The notes below the pieces were generated by a model, which saw only the letters and a list, made by a program, of their open reading frames with translations, ran no database searches and was not told where the DNA came from. A DNA stretch of 64,000 bases. It comes from Diphasiastrum complanatum (lineage: Eukaryota; Streptophyta; Lycopodiopsida; Lycopodiales; Lycopodiaceae). The DNA lies in the NCBI GenBank assembly GCA_029204225.1, contig CM055094.1:67790536-67854535 (forward strand). Direction: 5' to 3'. Each line of letters opens with the position of its first letter. Positions within the stretch are counted from its first letter, which is position 1. Of the stretch, positions 1 through 11,046 are shown one piece after another. The translations under genes were made by a program, and so were the position numbers.

Positions 1-665
1 CTTTGCTTGGTAAAGAGTGGCTTGCCGAGCGGTTTCATGAGGAGATCTGCAATCATATTTTCTGATTTTATGAACTGGACCTGGAGCTCTCCTTTCGAGA
101 TCAAATCTCGAATATGATGGTACTTCAGAGGAATGTGCTTCATCTTTGAATGGAAGACAGGATTCTGGGACAGATAGATGGCACTCTAAGAGTCCATCAT
201 CATTGTGCTTGGCCCCTCTTGTGATATCCCGATTGCCTCCAACATCATTTGCAGCCACACTACCTCATTCGCCACTTTCGAGGCTGCGACATACTCAGCT
301 CCGCAAGAGGATTGAGCTACCAAAGTTTGCTTTTTGCATATCCAGCTGATTGCAGTTCCGCACGCTATCGTACATCCTCCAGTAATGGACTTGTTGTCAT
401 CTTTGCAGCTCGTCCAGCTCGCATCACTATAGTGATGTAGCTCGAATCCTTTCTCTTTGTTTCTAGCTCTGTAGATTAATCCAACATTCTGGGTACCCTT
501 CAGATACTGTAGAATTCGTTTGGCCATTCTCCAATGTGCTAGACTAGGATTGGAACAGAATTGGTTCAATGCGTAAACAGAGAAGGCCAGATCGGGTCTG
601 GTACAAATTGTTAAGTACGTCAGACTACCGACTTGAGAATTCTGTGCTTTTGTATTCACCTCCAT
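1..665 (-). pseudogene. copia A1 RT end and RNase H, broken
   Basis: Minus strand. The RT-connection segment (SLTYLTICTRPDLAFSVYALNQF, then HWRMAKRILQYLKGTQ) leads into RNase H with YSDASWTSCKDDNKS, SWICKKQTLVAQSSCGAEYVAA and the MMMDS stretch. A CAG-to-TAG change follows MMMDS; the frame then continues (SAIYLSQNPVFHSKMKHI, HHIRDL, ADLLMKPL) to the window edge. It is fused upstream to integrase sequence near 635, in a different frame from the integrase. Shared bases such as CGGTAGTCTG at the join suggest a deletion through short homology. Confidence 0.85.
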
Positions 666-693
666 TGTCAGATCTAAGGATCTGTATCCTTTT

Positions 694-2329
694 TTAGGTG
701 TGTCGCTCTACGAATGCCACAAACTTCTTGAAAGAATCAAATACTTCGGATTTCTTCTTCAAGTAGTAGATCATGGTCATTCGACTGTAATCATCTATGA
801 ACATTAGAAAATATTTCGAACCTGAGAGCAAATCTGTTTTCATCAGTCCACACACATCAAAGTGGACAAGCTCAAATACTTCCTTGGCTCTTCTTCCTTC
901 ATGTGTAAATGGATTCTGATGTTGCTTGCCTTTTTGACAAGCTTCGCAGAACTCAGCCTCGGACCTTGATATTTTGAGACCTGTGACAATGTCCTTTGTG
1001 CTCATGTCGTATAGGCTCTGCATGTTCAGATGATACAATCTCTTATGCCAGAGCTGATCTTTATTTTCTGCAACATTTAATATGCTATCAGAGTTGCTGA
1101 TTATTTTGGCCTGATAGAGGTTTCCTTCTCTGCATCCGACCGTCAGCAACTTGTTTGTTGTCTTCTCGATCATACGGCAAGTGTTGTCGTCGAACAAAAC
1201 TCGAATGCCTAGATCTGCCATCTTGGAGATAGATAGTAGATCTTTTCTGAGTGAGGGCACATAGAGTGCTCCTGGCAGTTTTGCTTGGCTTGACAGTGTT
1301 TGTAGTTGTAGAGAGCCGAAGCCTTTGACATCGTGTCTGCTTCCATCGCCTAGAATCATCGCTCTGTCACTTTTGAATTCGCGAAAGTTGATCAAGATCT
1401 TCGTGTTGCAGGTTATGTGAAATGTTGCTCCTGAATCGATGACCACATCGTAGTCATGTTTGGAGTAGGTTGTCGAAGCTTCGTCGAGTATCGTGAAAGC
1501 TTCGTCTCCTCTTTCTGCATCTTTGGAAGATTCTACAACGTTTGCTTTTTCAGCTTTGTTTTTTCTTTTTGGGTTGAATCTGCAGTCATATGCAGAATGC
1601 CCTTTCTTCTTGCAGTGCATGCTAGGTATTGCTAGATTGAACCAACATTTGTTGGCTGTATGGCCTGGTTTGTGACAGTGATCACAGGAAGAAGATTGTT
1701 GATTTGAGGACTTCGTCTTCTCGAATCTTGGCTTGTTTTTGTTCTTCTTCTTGCCTTTTGTAAAAAGAGCCTTCTCTTGATCACTGCTACTCTCTCCTTC
1801 GTCTCTCATCAGTCTCTCATCAGTGACAAGACTGACTGCTTTGTCGAATGTCATATCTGGTAGACTCAGTATGAGCATTCTCAATGGCCGATAGGAAGTC
1901 GGTAGAGATTTCATGAAGTACATCAGCTGCTGTGGTGCTGGGACCTGGTGCTCCTGTCCTGATGCAGCAAATTGAGCGAAGATCGTTCTGATCTTCTCAA
2001 CGTGCTGATCCAACTGGTTGTCATCCCACCGTATTGATTGCAGCTGATTGTGAAGGTGCATGACTGAAACTGCAATCCTCACTTCATACTTCTACTTTAA
2101 TCTTTCCCATGCTGCATGGCTGCTTTCGCAGTCTTCAATCTGCATGAGTAGATCTTCATTTATGGACAAAATGATGATCGCCATTGCGCGCTCATCCTTT
2201 CTGATCCATTCAGCTCTCCTCGGTCTCCCTCTAGAGGCTGCACCTCTGAGAGCTCGGTCACCGACCAGATGCCTTCGCCGTTCAAGAGTGTTTTGATTTT
2301 GAATTTTCAGATTTTATAATTTGCGCCAT
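694..2329 (-). pseudogene. copia A1 gag-protease-integrase, broken
   Basis: Gag-pol of a copia element. A start codon at 2329 (minus) is followed by a degraded gag N-terminus with frame changes. From about 2230 the frame is gag-like, with an in-frame TAG just before 2082, and an open stretch of 462 codons follows. That stretch shows gag, a CDHCHKPGHTANKC knuckle, a second knuckle-like MHCKKKGHSAYDC, the protease site VVIDSGATFHIT, the integrase finger LWHKRLYHLN...CEACQKGKQH and the first integrase Asp region (VHFDVCG, FIDDYSRMT). It ends in a nonsense codon after ...VERHT, where A2 continues in the same frame. Not functional. Confidence 0.9.
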
Positions 2330-2422
2330 CGAGACTGATTGCTACTCTGGTCTGGATTGTCGTAGCTATATTATGTTATCTGGAAGAATCACTGCTGGGA
2401 TATCAGTAGTGACAACCTATTG

Positions 2423-2434
2423 GCTCTGATACCA
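2423..2434 (-). other. Primer-binding site (initiator Met tRNA) of A1
   Basis: On the minus strand this reads TGGTATCAGAGC, the standard copia primer-binding site complementary to the 3' end of initiator tRNA-Met. It starts immediately after the LTR end CA and fixes the LTR boundary. Confidence 0.85.
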
Positions 2435-2529
2435 TGTCGCGGAAGCGCGTGCGTGGGACTGATTCGTGTTCGTCCTCACTTTGTCTTCTTTATCGCGAAC
2501 AATTTTTTGTCTTTTAATTTTCTTTTGTG
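2435..2529 (-). repeat. 5' LTR end of copia A1 (partial)
   Basis: The sequence directly upstream of the primer-binding site (minus strand) ends in CGCGACA. The stretch around GCACAAAAGAAAATT and TTCGCGA resembles the 3' LTR end of A3 at about 61980-62044. Similarity stops near 2529, so only about 95 bp of the LTR remain and the start of the element is lost. Confidence 0.6.
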
Positions 2530-2729
2530 CAAAAGCCCTTACAGGCTTTTACGTTATCCGTAATAGCTTAAGTTATTCAGTTCTAAGTTTAAATTGTCAT
2601 GGGCACTGCACATAGATATGTAATTTCAAGTTATGTAAAAGTTAGTCACAAAGGCCTATTGGGGGTTTGTCCCATGGCACCAATGTGATTCAAACTTAAG
2701 TTAGTCTATGTGGCTTACTTATCCCACAA
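2530..2729. other. Unassigned flank
   Basis: No reading frame or known repeat was recognised. It lies between the truncated A1 LTR and the left LTR of element L and could be the original insertion target or more truncated retroelement sequence. Confidence 0.3.
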
Positions 2730-3247
2730 TGCCTTTTTGTAAGTGACCACCACTCGAGTATATGTAGGAGTGGAAGAGTCCATTTTCAAAAAGAACCTCA
2801 TTTGCAATACATGCTTATCTTTTCACTTTAAGTGTTCTCCCTTGTGTGGGTTCATTTATTGTGATACTTTACATTGTATTGTACATTATTTATCTGGCAA
2901 CAGGTTGAGTTAATCTAAGCCCTTCGTTCTCTAGTAGGTTAAGCCTTAGAGGAGGAGATTTAGTTTAGGGTTAATTCATTGTGGCTTTAAGTTAATCCAG
3001 GCCCTCCATTCTTTAGTAGGTTAAGCCTTGGAAAAGGAGGCTTGGTTTAGGGTTCTTATCATTGTTGTAGTTAGAAAACGAGAGAGAAAGAGAAAGAGAG
3101 TGGATCTTACCCTCAAGAATACTCACCATGCTCTTCCCATCCTCTTGCTCAAGCTAGTTGGAAAAGCCATAGCGTAGACTAGTTGGGAGACTGCCATAGT
3201 CATGCTAGATGGAGCCATAGCCAACGAAGGATGCGAAACGTACAACA
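2730..3247 (+). repeat. 5' LTR of element L
   Basis: About 518 bp, beginning TGCCTTTTTGTAAGTG and ending GAAACGTACAACA, closely matched by 12250-12763. It contains an imperfect internal tandem duplication of roughly 85-90 bp (around 2905-3070), in which the stretch GTAGGTTAAGCCTT is repeated, and a purine-rich run GAGAGAAAGAGAAAGAGAG near 3080. Confidence 0.75.
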
Positions 3248-3248
3248 T

Positions 3249-3261
3249 TGGCACCGTTGCC
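3249..3261 (+). other. Decayed tRNA-Asp type primer-binding site of L
   Basis: TGGCACCGTTGCC lies one base after the LTR end. The plant tRNA-Asp 3' end predicts TGGCGCCGTTGCC; the single difference is a G-to-A at a CpG, as expected from methylation decay. This supports a Ty3/gypsy rather than copia origin. Confidence 0.65.
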
Positions 3262-5439
3262 ACTTTGTTTCACCATTTCTCCTCGTTCTTTAACTTATTT
3301 ATTATTTTTTAAGTTATTATCTCATTTCAGTTGTCTATTTCTGTTTTGTGGCCTCTTGAGATCAGCCGGACTGATCTACTACTTCAAGGGAGAGGATGAG
3401 TTCTAAGAGTTTTTTAACTCATTTCTTGTGAAATAGGTGTTCATAGTCGATTCTGTTAGCATTTTTTGGGTTTTGCATGTTGCAAGATCCAATTTTTCTG
3501 AGTGTGCGAGTTTTCTCAGATGGCAGATTTTTAGCACCCTCAAAAAGAAATGTTCAGAAGAGTTTTCTGCTCATTCCCTGCCCAAAAAGTATTCGCACAG
3601 GTAGTAGCGAGCTCAGGCAGTTTTCTAGCACACTCCAATATGTACAAGTTGTGTGTTCTGGGGCCATGGAAGATTTCCACTGTTGCGCAACTTCCATATT
3701 TTTGTAAAGTTCATTCCAAGAGCAAGTTTCTTTCCATAAAAAATAGTAACATCTCTCACGAATCGATAGTATAGCTTCCCAAAAGCGATGCTTGCAAATC
3801 ATTAAAGCAACTTACGCACAAATCATAGTCCTCTTTTTTATTGGATTGGTACCGAGGTCCAACAATCGGAACTATTCCACATCGATCGCATTGGATACCG
3901 TAGTGAAACACTCCATTAGTGTGGGGCCTCCCGTGTCCTTGGAAAGTCTCGTGGAACGGATTTGGTGGTCTGTATTCAGCAGTCGAATCTGAAAAAGGGT
4001 CACTGCAGTTCCAAGTTTCTTTACGAGGCAGTCAATAGTAGGAAGAAGGGTTTTCTCCAGCACGTCAGCAAAGGATGGAGTAGCTACTGCAGGCGAGGAG
4101 CAAGCTTCCCATTTAACTACTTCTTTTTGTCCCCCAAGAAGTATTCGCACAAGTAGGGGATCGAAAGTTGAGGGAGGAGATGCGTTGAGTCATCCTCAAG
4201 CGTGACCCATCTGCAAAAAAACGTGCGCACCAAAGGAAACATTTGATTAGTAGTATCAGACAGTCTGGCCGTTGCATGTTTCTCAAAATCTCTCACTCAA
4301 AATCTGCAGCAGTTCTGCCTGGTAAAAAAGTGAAAGCGTGCCCCAAAGGACAGTCTGGTCATTGTAGTTTAGCCTGATAGCGATTTTTGCAGAACTTTTC
4401 CCAGTGAATAGGCTTCCAGCAGTTCTGTGACAACTTCAGTTCGCACATCTACAGCAGTTCTGCCTGTGCGCATTCAATAGCATTTTTCCAACAGCCATCT
4501 GCCTCATTCCACACGCTAGCTGATTTCTGAGTGCACCCCGCTTTGTAAAATCTATATCCTCTCTAAGTATAGTCAACTGATTTATTGTATATGACTTATT
4601 CACTTTAGACTCTGGATAAGACACATTTCTTATCTCTCTCTGATAAGACTGTTCTTGGAAATGGGATGATACAAAGCCTGAGATTAAGCTATGTATTGAT
4701 ATCAGCCTCCAGCCACATTTTCAGCAGGGGGATGGCCACTCAAGTCTTGCAAAGCATTCAACGACCTTCTTTCCTAATCTATTTCACGACTTTTGCTTGG
4801 CTAATCGCAGTATCTGCCATCAGTTTCCGCTCTATTTTGGTCTATTCTGGCCATCAGTACCTGTTGTTGCCATGAAGGATGGCCGCAGCTTCAACGTGAA
4901 GGATTTTTGCTTTTGCTTCTTCACAGTATGGCCGTAGCTTAGGATCAGCTCAGATCCATCTTTTGTAGCTGTGCGAATTCTGTCTAAGAGGCGTTGGTAA
5001 GAAAATCCAGAAAATCATTATTTCCCACACATCTGTGAGGTAAGCATTCGCATAACCTAAAAACTACCTAAACTACACTCCAACAAATACTCCAGCGCAA
5101 ATCACAATCTGCTTATCAACGCAACAAAGGGCACTTTTTGACCATTCGCACAACTTACCAGCCCTCTATAAACACCACAATTTTTTCAACGAACATCTGT
5201 GCGAATGGGTCTATAGCAAATTCTTCACAAAGCTGTACATGCCATTGGGTCGGTGCACATGTATACTAATCATGAATTCCTGACACAAATATGTTGCCAA
5301 ATCTGTGTGAAACTTTTGTCCGAGGCATTCACCTTCCTCACTACTGTTCATATTTGAATTACATCCCATCACATCATTGGCTGTGCGAATGAGTTCCATC
5401 GTTGCCTCTATTACCTTGGCCATCATTGTTTTTACAATT
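3262..5439. other. Non-coding interior of element L, left part
   Basis: No recognisable protein. The stretch carries many scattered copies of a short motif, TGTGCGAAT or its complement ATTCGCACA (for example near 3593, 4145, 4970, 5140, 5200, 5390 and 5468). A minus-strand open frame of 92 codons at 3872-4150 has no recognisable family and may be chance. Confidence 0.5.
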
Positions 5440-5800
5440 GTCTGTTTTGCGAGTCATTTTTGAGGTGTGCGAATCATTTTTTTTGTCAAAATTTGAGTCA
5501 TTACCTCTGCCATTGTTTGTATTATTTTGACTTGTTTTTTGCATTATTCAGATCTGTGCGAGTCATTTTGACTCATTTTTGAATTATTCAGGTTTGTGCG
5601 AGTCATTTGGACTTGTTTCCTGCATCGTTTTCCTATGTGAGTCATTTCTACTTGTTTTTTGCTTCCTACATCCCTGTGCGAGTCATTTTTACTTGCTTTT
5701 TGCTTCCTACATCTCTATGTGAGTCATTTTGACTTGTTTTCTACATCGTTTCCCTGTGCGAGTCATTTCTACTTGTTTTTTGCTTCCTACATCTCTGTGT
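5440..5800. repeat. Degenerate tandem array, TGTGCGAGTCATTT-type units
   Basis: About seven or eight imperfect units of roughly 40-55 bp. Each holds a TGTGCGAGTCATTT-like core followed by ACTTGTTTTTTGC and often TTCCTACATC. The array stops exactly where the copia B LTR begins (5801), so the insertion may have cut it. The core is an extension of the TGTGCGAAT motif scattered through the rest of element L. Confidence 0.7.
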
Positions 5801-6451
5801 TGTTAGAATTAAGCAATTTTCACATGGTTTTTGATTTATTTTGACATCTATGTGGATCCACACGTGTGAGGACCTGTCCACATGTGTGAAATGACACTTG
5901 TAATATTCAGATCCATTTTGATTAGCTTTCATTTGAGTCTATAAATTATAGGAGTTAGGTCCTAGATTGTAGGAATCTAGAAGGTCAACACAAACCACCA
6001 ATGGATGATGTGGCAAACTTGATAGATCTTATCCAAAGTGGATATGGATGAGTACAATGAGCTATCCCACACGTGCTGGATGCAGCTTAGAGAGAGAGTA
6101 TTGTGATTTGTACTTGATCCATGATGGATCCATTATTGAGCTAATGATGAGAAATCTTGGTTTGTGAAGCAATCTTTGTGTTTTGACTCTCTTAAACACT
6201 TTCTTTGTGGATGAATGCTTAGTAAATGATAGGTAAACTATTTCTCTGTTATCAAGCCATACAGTAGCTGTACTTCACACGTGTGAAACCGTGGATCATC
6301 ATTTTTTATTGTTCTTGCCTAGAATCACAAAGATTGTCAAGTAGAAGCTAGATTTGGACTAATCTTGATATAGATCAAGATCCCAAGCTACCAATCACTC
6401 TTTGTGATCATTTGTAGATCAATTTCAGTCCTTAAACTTTGAAATTTGACA
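5801..6451 (+). repeat. 5' LTR of copia B
   Basis: 651 bp, from TGTTAGAATTAAGC to GAAATTTGACA. A TATA-like TCTATAAATTATAG lies near 5938. It contains palindromic CACACGTGTG (G-box CACGTG core) near 5861 and 6275 and variants near 5879 and 6068, which are possible transcription-factor sites. Confidence 0.8.
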
Positions 6452-6463
6452 TGGTATCAAAGC
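6452..6463 (+). other. Primer-binding site of copia B
   Basis: TGGTATCAAAGC, one base off the usual TGGTATCAGAGC, directly follows the LTR end CA. Confidence 0.8.
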
Positions 6464-7070
6464 CAAGTCAAAGAGATTAGTTGATGATCCAAAAATTTTC
6501 ATTTTGGTGAAAGCATTGGTGCTACATTCATTTTGAAGGAGGGCGACCTTTTCTAATAGTTTACTTGTAATGTTGAGATTCATATTAGTGTGGAAAGTTC
6601 AGATGTACTTCTCACACATGTGAGAGGCTGCTGGAGTTGTACTTTCACCAAAACTTTGTGTTTTTTCAATATTTGAGCTTCAAACAAGTTGTGTAGAGTG
6701 AAACTAGTGATGTGCTTATGGAAAACCATTGTTTCCTTCATAGATTTGATGAGTAAATGGTGTTAGAAGCTTATTAAACCTACAAATCCTTGAAAGAGAG
6801 TTTGAGGCTTATGTTATTTAGTTCAAGAGTGAAACTAAAACCATTCTAAACACCATTGGAAGGCATTGGCACTTCCAAGAGTCAAATCCAAGCTTCTAAG
6901 TGAATAGATTGTGTAGAATATTTTTTTCCAAATCTTTTTGAGTTCAAGATCATTATAGATCTTGCTTCTTGGGGCTAGTGACATTCAAGAGAGTAGCATT
7001 TTAGCTCAATTATGAGAAATGAAGGGAGAGCCTTTGAATAGTACATTTGTTGTACTTGTTACTAGATAAA
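6464..7070 (+). other. Untranslated leader of copia B
   Basis: About 600 bp between the primer site and gag, with no protein recognised. It holds another CACACATGTGAG palindrome near 6605. Confidence 0.6.
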
Positions 7071-8225
7071 ATGGGTTCAATTGGAGCCTATCTTCTTGAG
7101 GCTAATGAAAGGCTAAATTCTAATAATTATTCAACTTGGAAAGTAAGAATGGAGTCACTACTTGTGCTCCAAGATATGTTTGATCTTGTCATAGGTGAGG
7201 GAGAAGAACCTCAAGGAGGGCAAGATCAAGTGGGGTACAAAAAGAGAGCTAGACTAGCATTACATTGCTTGAAAATGAATGTTAGTAATGAACTTCTAAA
7301 GGAAGTGGCATCTTGTACCTCGGCCAAGGAGGCATGGAACTACCTTAAAGAAATTTATGAACCCAAAAATACCTCTAGAGTGCTTATGATTAGAAACAAA
7401 GTTCTTCAAAGCCTTAGAGGGAGTGATGAGAGTGCTCAAGAGCATGTCTTGAGAATAAAATCTCTCAACAAAGAACTTTCCATCATTAGTGAGGGTATTC
7501 ATGATGATGAACTTGTTCAAATCATTTTGAATGGCCTTGGAGATGAGTTCTCCAATCTTGTACAAAGCTTTGCTATTCAAGATGCACTACCTTCCATTGA
7601 CAAGCTTCATAGTGTGCTTGTGGCCGAGGAGAGTAGGATCCTTCATGTCAAGCAAAGGATTGGATCCTTGAAGTTGCATGATGGTGATGAGAAGGCCAAC
7701 TTCTCAAGCAAGAAAAAGGCAAAGTCAAAGAAGAAGATCCAACACAAGGAGACCAAGAGTGATGATCAACCATCAAGCTCCAAAGGTGAAAAGAAGAACA
7801 AAGCCAAACTCAAGTGCTTCTTTTGTGGAAAGAAGGGACACTTTGCATCCGAGTGTTTCAAGAAGAAGAATGCACAAGGAGAGAGCAAACAAGGCAACCT
7901 CACCCTTGAGGAAGATGAGGATGAAGTGGATTCATCCTTGATGGCTTCTACATCAACATCAAAGAACTACTCCAATGACACATGGTGGATTGATAGTGAG
8001 GCTAGTTCCCACATGACATTCCAAAAGGATTTTTTCTCAACTCTTGTACCTTTTGTAGGTTGTAAAAAGTCTATTCTAACAGCAAGTGATCAAGAATGTA
8101 GAATAGATGGAGTGAGAACTATTCTCTTAAGTCTTGGATCCTCTAAAAGAGTAGATCTTGATAATGTACTCTATGTTCCTACACTCACTAAGAATTTGTT
8201 TAAGTGTAGGACAATTGATGGATGA
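7071..8225 (+). pseudogene. copia B gag-protease, frameshifted at its end
   Basis: Open from ATG 7071 (an upstream in-frame ATG at 7047 is less likely because copia C gag begins at the equivalent MASINAYLL). Gag opens MGSIGAYLLEANERLNSNNYSTWKVRMESLL in two conserved blocks and carries the typical KEAWNYLKEIYEPKN segment. A CFFCGKKGHFASEC zinc knuckle lies at 7816-7857, after a Lys-rich stretch. The protease site reads WWIDSEASSHMT, so the Gly of the DSG triad is Glu, which should damage activity. Frame is lost near 8192, at NLFKCRTIDG, where copia C has NLLSVGQ. Confidence 0.85.
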
Positions 8226-9165
8226 TGGCTTAGATGTCCATTTTAAGCAAGGTGTTTACTACTTGCCTTGTAAAGGGATTCAAGCAAGAAAGGCTTTTTA
8301 AACTAGATGCTAATGTTTTTCTTGGAAGTGTGAACATGGTGAAGGAGGAGCTCAATCAAGTGGAGCTTTGGCATAAGAGGTTGGGCCACCCCAACTTCAA
8401 ATCTATGGAAATGCTATTCACCAAGGATCTTGCTCTCGGCCTTCCAAAGACACTCTCAAAGTGTGGAAAAAGTTGTAAAGCTTGTAGCCTCTCAAAGGCA
8501 CACAAGCTACCTTTTGATACCTCTTCCACTAGATCTACAAAAGCATTAGATCTTATTCATAGTAATGTGCACTCTTTTTCTCAAGAATCTAATGGAGGTG
8601 CATCTATGTATGTATCTTTTATTGATGATTACTCTAGATACACTTGGATTGAACTTTTGGATTCCAAAAGTAAAGTGTTTGAAGCTTTTGTTAAGTTCAA
8701 AACTCTAGCTGAAAATCAACTTGATGCTAGAATAAAAGTATTGAGTGATAATGGTGGAGAGTATATCTCCACCAAGATGATAGAGTTTTGTAAATATAAT
8801 GGCATTAAGAGAGAACTTACATGTGCTTATAGTCCTCAACAAAATGATATAGCTGAGAGGATGAATAGAATACTTTGTGAGTGTGCTAAGGCTTTAAGAT
8901 TAGATGCATCTCTACCTAAGTCCTTTTGGGGAGAGACTATTATTTGTGAAACTTATTTGTGTAATAGATTGCCATGTAAGCCCATTGGAGGCATAACATC
9001 TTATGAGACTCTATTTTGTAAGAAGCCGAATCTTAAAGATCTAAGAATTATCGGATCTACTTGCTATGTTTTTCAAGCATTAGATACAAGAAAAAAAGAT
9101 GATCCTACTTCTATTGAAGGGATCTTTGTTGGTTATGCTAAATTTTCTCAATGGATATTTGGAAG
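8226..9165 (+). pseudogene. copia B integrase, inactive
   Basis: The integrase frame opens at 8234 after at least two frame changes from the protease. It shows the zinc-binding part LWHKRLGHPNFKSM...CKACSLSKAHK and the core DLIHSNVHSF, in which the first catalytic Asp (HSDVH in copia C) is Asn. It also has LSDNGGEYIS and the C-terminal catalytic Glu in NDIAERMNR. After VGYAKFS the sequence jumps straight to RT (QWIFGRG in this frame, LNGYLEEEIF in the other), so the end of integrase and about the first third of RT are deleted near 9150. Confidence 0.85.
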
Positions 9166-9893
9166 AGGAGATTTTCATGAGGCAACCCAAGGGCTTCATC
9201 AAAGAATATCAAGAGAAAAAAGTGTGTTTGTTGCTAAGAAGCCTTTATGGGCTTAAGCAAGCACCTAGAGCTTGGTACTCTAGGTTGAATACTTTCTTGA
9301 ACTCTATTAAGTTTGTTGTAAGTGCTTATGATCCTTCTTTCTACTTAAGATTTAATGATGGTAAAATCATCATTCTCATTTTGTATGTTGATGACATTAT
9401 CCTTAGTGGATACAAGAAGTGAAAGTAGAATTGTTTAAGGAGTTTAAGATGTTGGACCTTGGTAATCTTCATTTCATATTAGGAATAGAAGTTTCAAGAG
9501 GCAAGGATTTGAGTTTTATTTGTCAATCCAAATATGCTTCTTCTATCTTAGAAAAGTTTGAAATGAAAGATTGTAAAGGAGTAGAAACTCCTATGGAGCA
9601 AAATATAAAAGTTTCCAATAATGATGATGAAGCATCCTTTGAGGACATCACACTAAGCCAATCTATGCCAAATCCATTGGTTTGTCATTGGAAAAATACA
9701 AAAAGGGTGTTGAGGTACATCTCGGCCACCAAGAACTTTGGCATTTTATATGATGGATCTAATCTTGCCTTAAGGGCATATGCGGATGCTAATTTTGCAG
9801 GTGATAAGGTGGATAGGAGGTCCACAACTGCTCTTGTTACCTTTCTTTGCAATGGCATAGTGTCTTGGCTTTCAAAAAAGCAAGATACTAACA
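9150..9893 (+). pseudogene. copia B RT and RNase H remnant
   Basis: RT resumes at LNGYLEEEIFMRQPKGF and includes SLYGLKQAPRAWYSRL and the active-site YVDDIIL. A short deletion after SGYKK shifts to the next frame (ELFKEFKMLDLGNLHFILGIEVS). A further deletion joins SFEDITL directly to SQSMPNPLVCHWKN, removing the GSLMYLT...TRPD block. RNase H has YADANFAGDKVDRRSTTA and ends at SWLSKKQDT, where the element is cut off. Confidence 0.85.
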
Positions 9894-10498
9894 TCTTTGA
9901 ACGATTCCTAGCGAAAAATTTAACACCTGTGCGAATACTCTACTTTTGCGAATAGATTGGAGGTACTTTTGCCCTAAGGGCTAGAGGCACTAGAAATATT
10001 AGGAAAGTTCAAAGAAGGTGAGAGAAACATAGCAACCTCCTCCAAATTATCTAACAGTACAAATTGTTGATTTTTTTTCAAATAGTACTCGCACGGTACT
10101 CATACAGTCTATTTTTGACAAGGTTGGCCTTTGTACGAAACTCTTCACTTGTTTGCGAATTCTCCAGAGTTAGAACTAGCAAAGTCATATCCCAATACCT
10201 CTCAAAAGATCAAAAATTAAAAACTTAGCATCATCAACCCAAGCGTGAAAATGAGATCTGTCACCACCAAAAGTGAACCAGTGAGATATCTTTATACTTA
10301 GGCTTGTACATATTCACAATTACCATCAACATCTTGGTCACCTATTCCTATCTCGTCTAGTTGGGAGAAGCCTTAGGTATATTCAGTAGGTATTGCCTTG
10401 GATATAACCTGGTAGGGAGCCATAGATAAGCAAGAATAGGATATCACACTCATCATCCACTATCCATCACCTAAGTATTGATTTTTTGCTAGAGCACC
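9894..10498. other. Element L interior, between copia B and gag
   Basis: No gene recognised. TGTGCGAAT-type motifs return here (for example GTGCGAATAC near 9930, TACTCGCACGG near 10090, TTTGCGAATTC near 10155), which identifies this as a continuation of the L interior interrupted by copia B. Confidence 0.5.
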
Positions 10499-11046
10499 AT
10501 GAGTGAGAAGTCAAATTAGCCTCCTCTCAAAGTGGAAGGGAGAATTTCATGGATTGATGCACCAAATATGATGGGGAATCCAACCCCATACGATTTCTTC
10601 ATGACTTTGAATAAAAATTGTACGTTCTATGTCGATAGTTCTGAAGCTAAAAAGCTCAAACTATTTCCCATGATCCTACTTGGTGATGCAAATGAATGAT
10701 ATCTGAATATTGAAAAGTCAGACACAGCCATGTGAATTGCCTCATGGCGGCCTCAGCTCCTCATCAACTTAGGCCAACCATGGCCAATAGGCCTAGTTTT
10801 TCATCACCCTCAATCCTTTGGTTCTATGAACCATCCTACATGACTTTTACATTCTCAACCAGAGTCTTCTTATCCAAGGCCGATCACTCCCCATCCAACA
10901 CAACAGCCCTTTGCAGAGAGTCAACCTATTGCTACATCGTCTATCACACAAGTGATTTTGACTACATAGACCCAGCGATGTATTGTATAGAAGATACCAA
11001 TGTGCCTGCTCATCAAGTTGATCCATTTGCACCTTATCAAGATTAG
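10499..11046 (+). pseudogene. Ty3/gypsy gag remnant of element L
   Basis: From ATG 10499 one frame, broken by several stop codons, gives a retrotransposon gag core: PYDFFMTLNKNCTFYV, then KKLKLFPMILLGDANE, a stop in place of Trp, and YLNIEKS. The pattern LxLFPxxLxxxAxxWxxxL is that of the retrotrans_gag domain of Ty3/gypsy elements. A Pro/Gln/Ser-rich tail follows. I infer that L was once a gypsy-type element or a derivative using gypsy Gag. Not functional. Confidence 0.6.

Larger units (their letters stand above)
1..2529 (-). mobile_element. Ty1/copia retrotransposon A1, truncated
   Basis: Minus-strand copia copy. In its own reading direction it has the end of a 5' LTR (2529-2435), a Met-type primer-binding site, gag with two CCHC-like knuckles, protease, the first part of integrase, and then directly the end of reverse transcriptase and RNase H, running off the left edge of the window. 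The central part of pol (rest of integrase, most of RT) is missing. The same family recurs at 39009-40902 (A2) and 59993-62044 (A3), and the deletion was recognised by comparison with these. Confidence 0.9.
5801..9893 (+). mobile_element. Ty1/copia retrotransposon B, 3' truncated
   Basis: Plus-strand copia copy inside element L. It has a full 5' LTR (5801-6451), a Met-type primer site, leader, gag, protease, integrase and parts of RT and RNase H. It breaks off inside RNase H after SWLSKKQDT (about 9890), and L-type sequence with TGTGCGAAT motifs resumes. Compared with copia C, the N-terminal half of RT and two shorter pol segments are deleted. No 3' LTR was found. Confidence 0.9.

Noticed and set aside
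3872-4150. Minus-strand 92-codon frame in element L
   Set aside because: No recognisable family and surrounded by non-coding repeat DNA; kept only as a remark in the L interior entry.
5440-5800. Regular repeat array that could suggest a CRISPR
   Set aside because: Units are degenerate, without uniform spacers, in plant retroelement DNA; it is an ordinary diverged tandem repeat.
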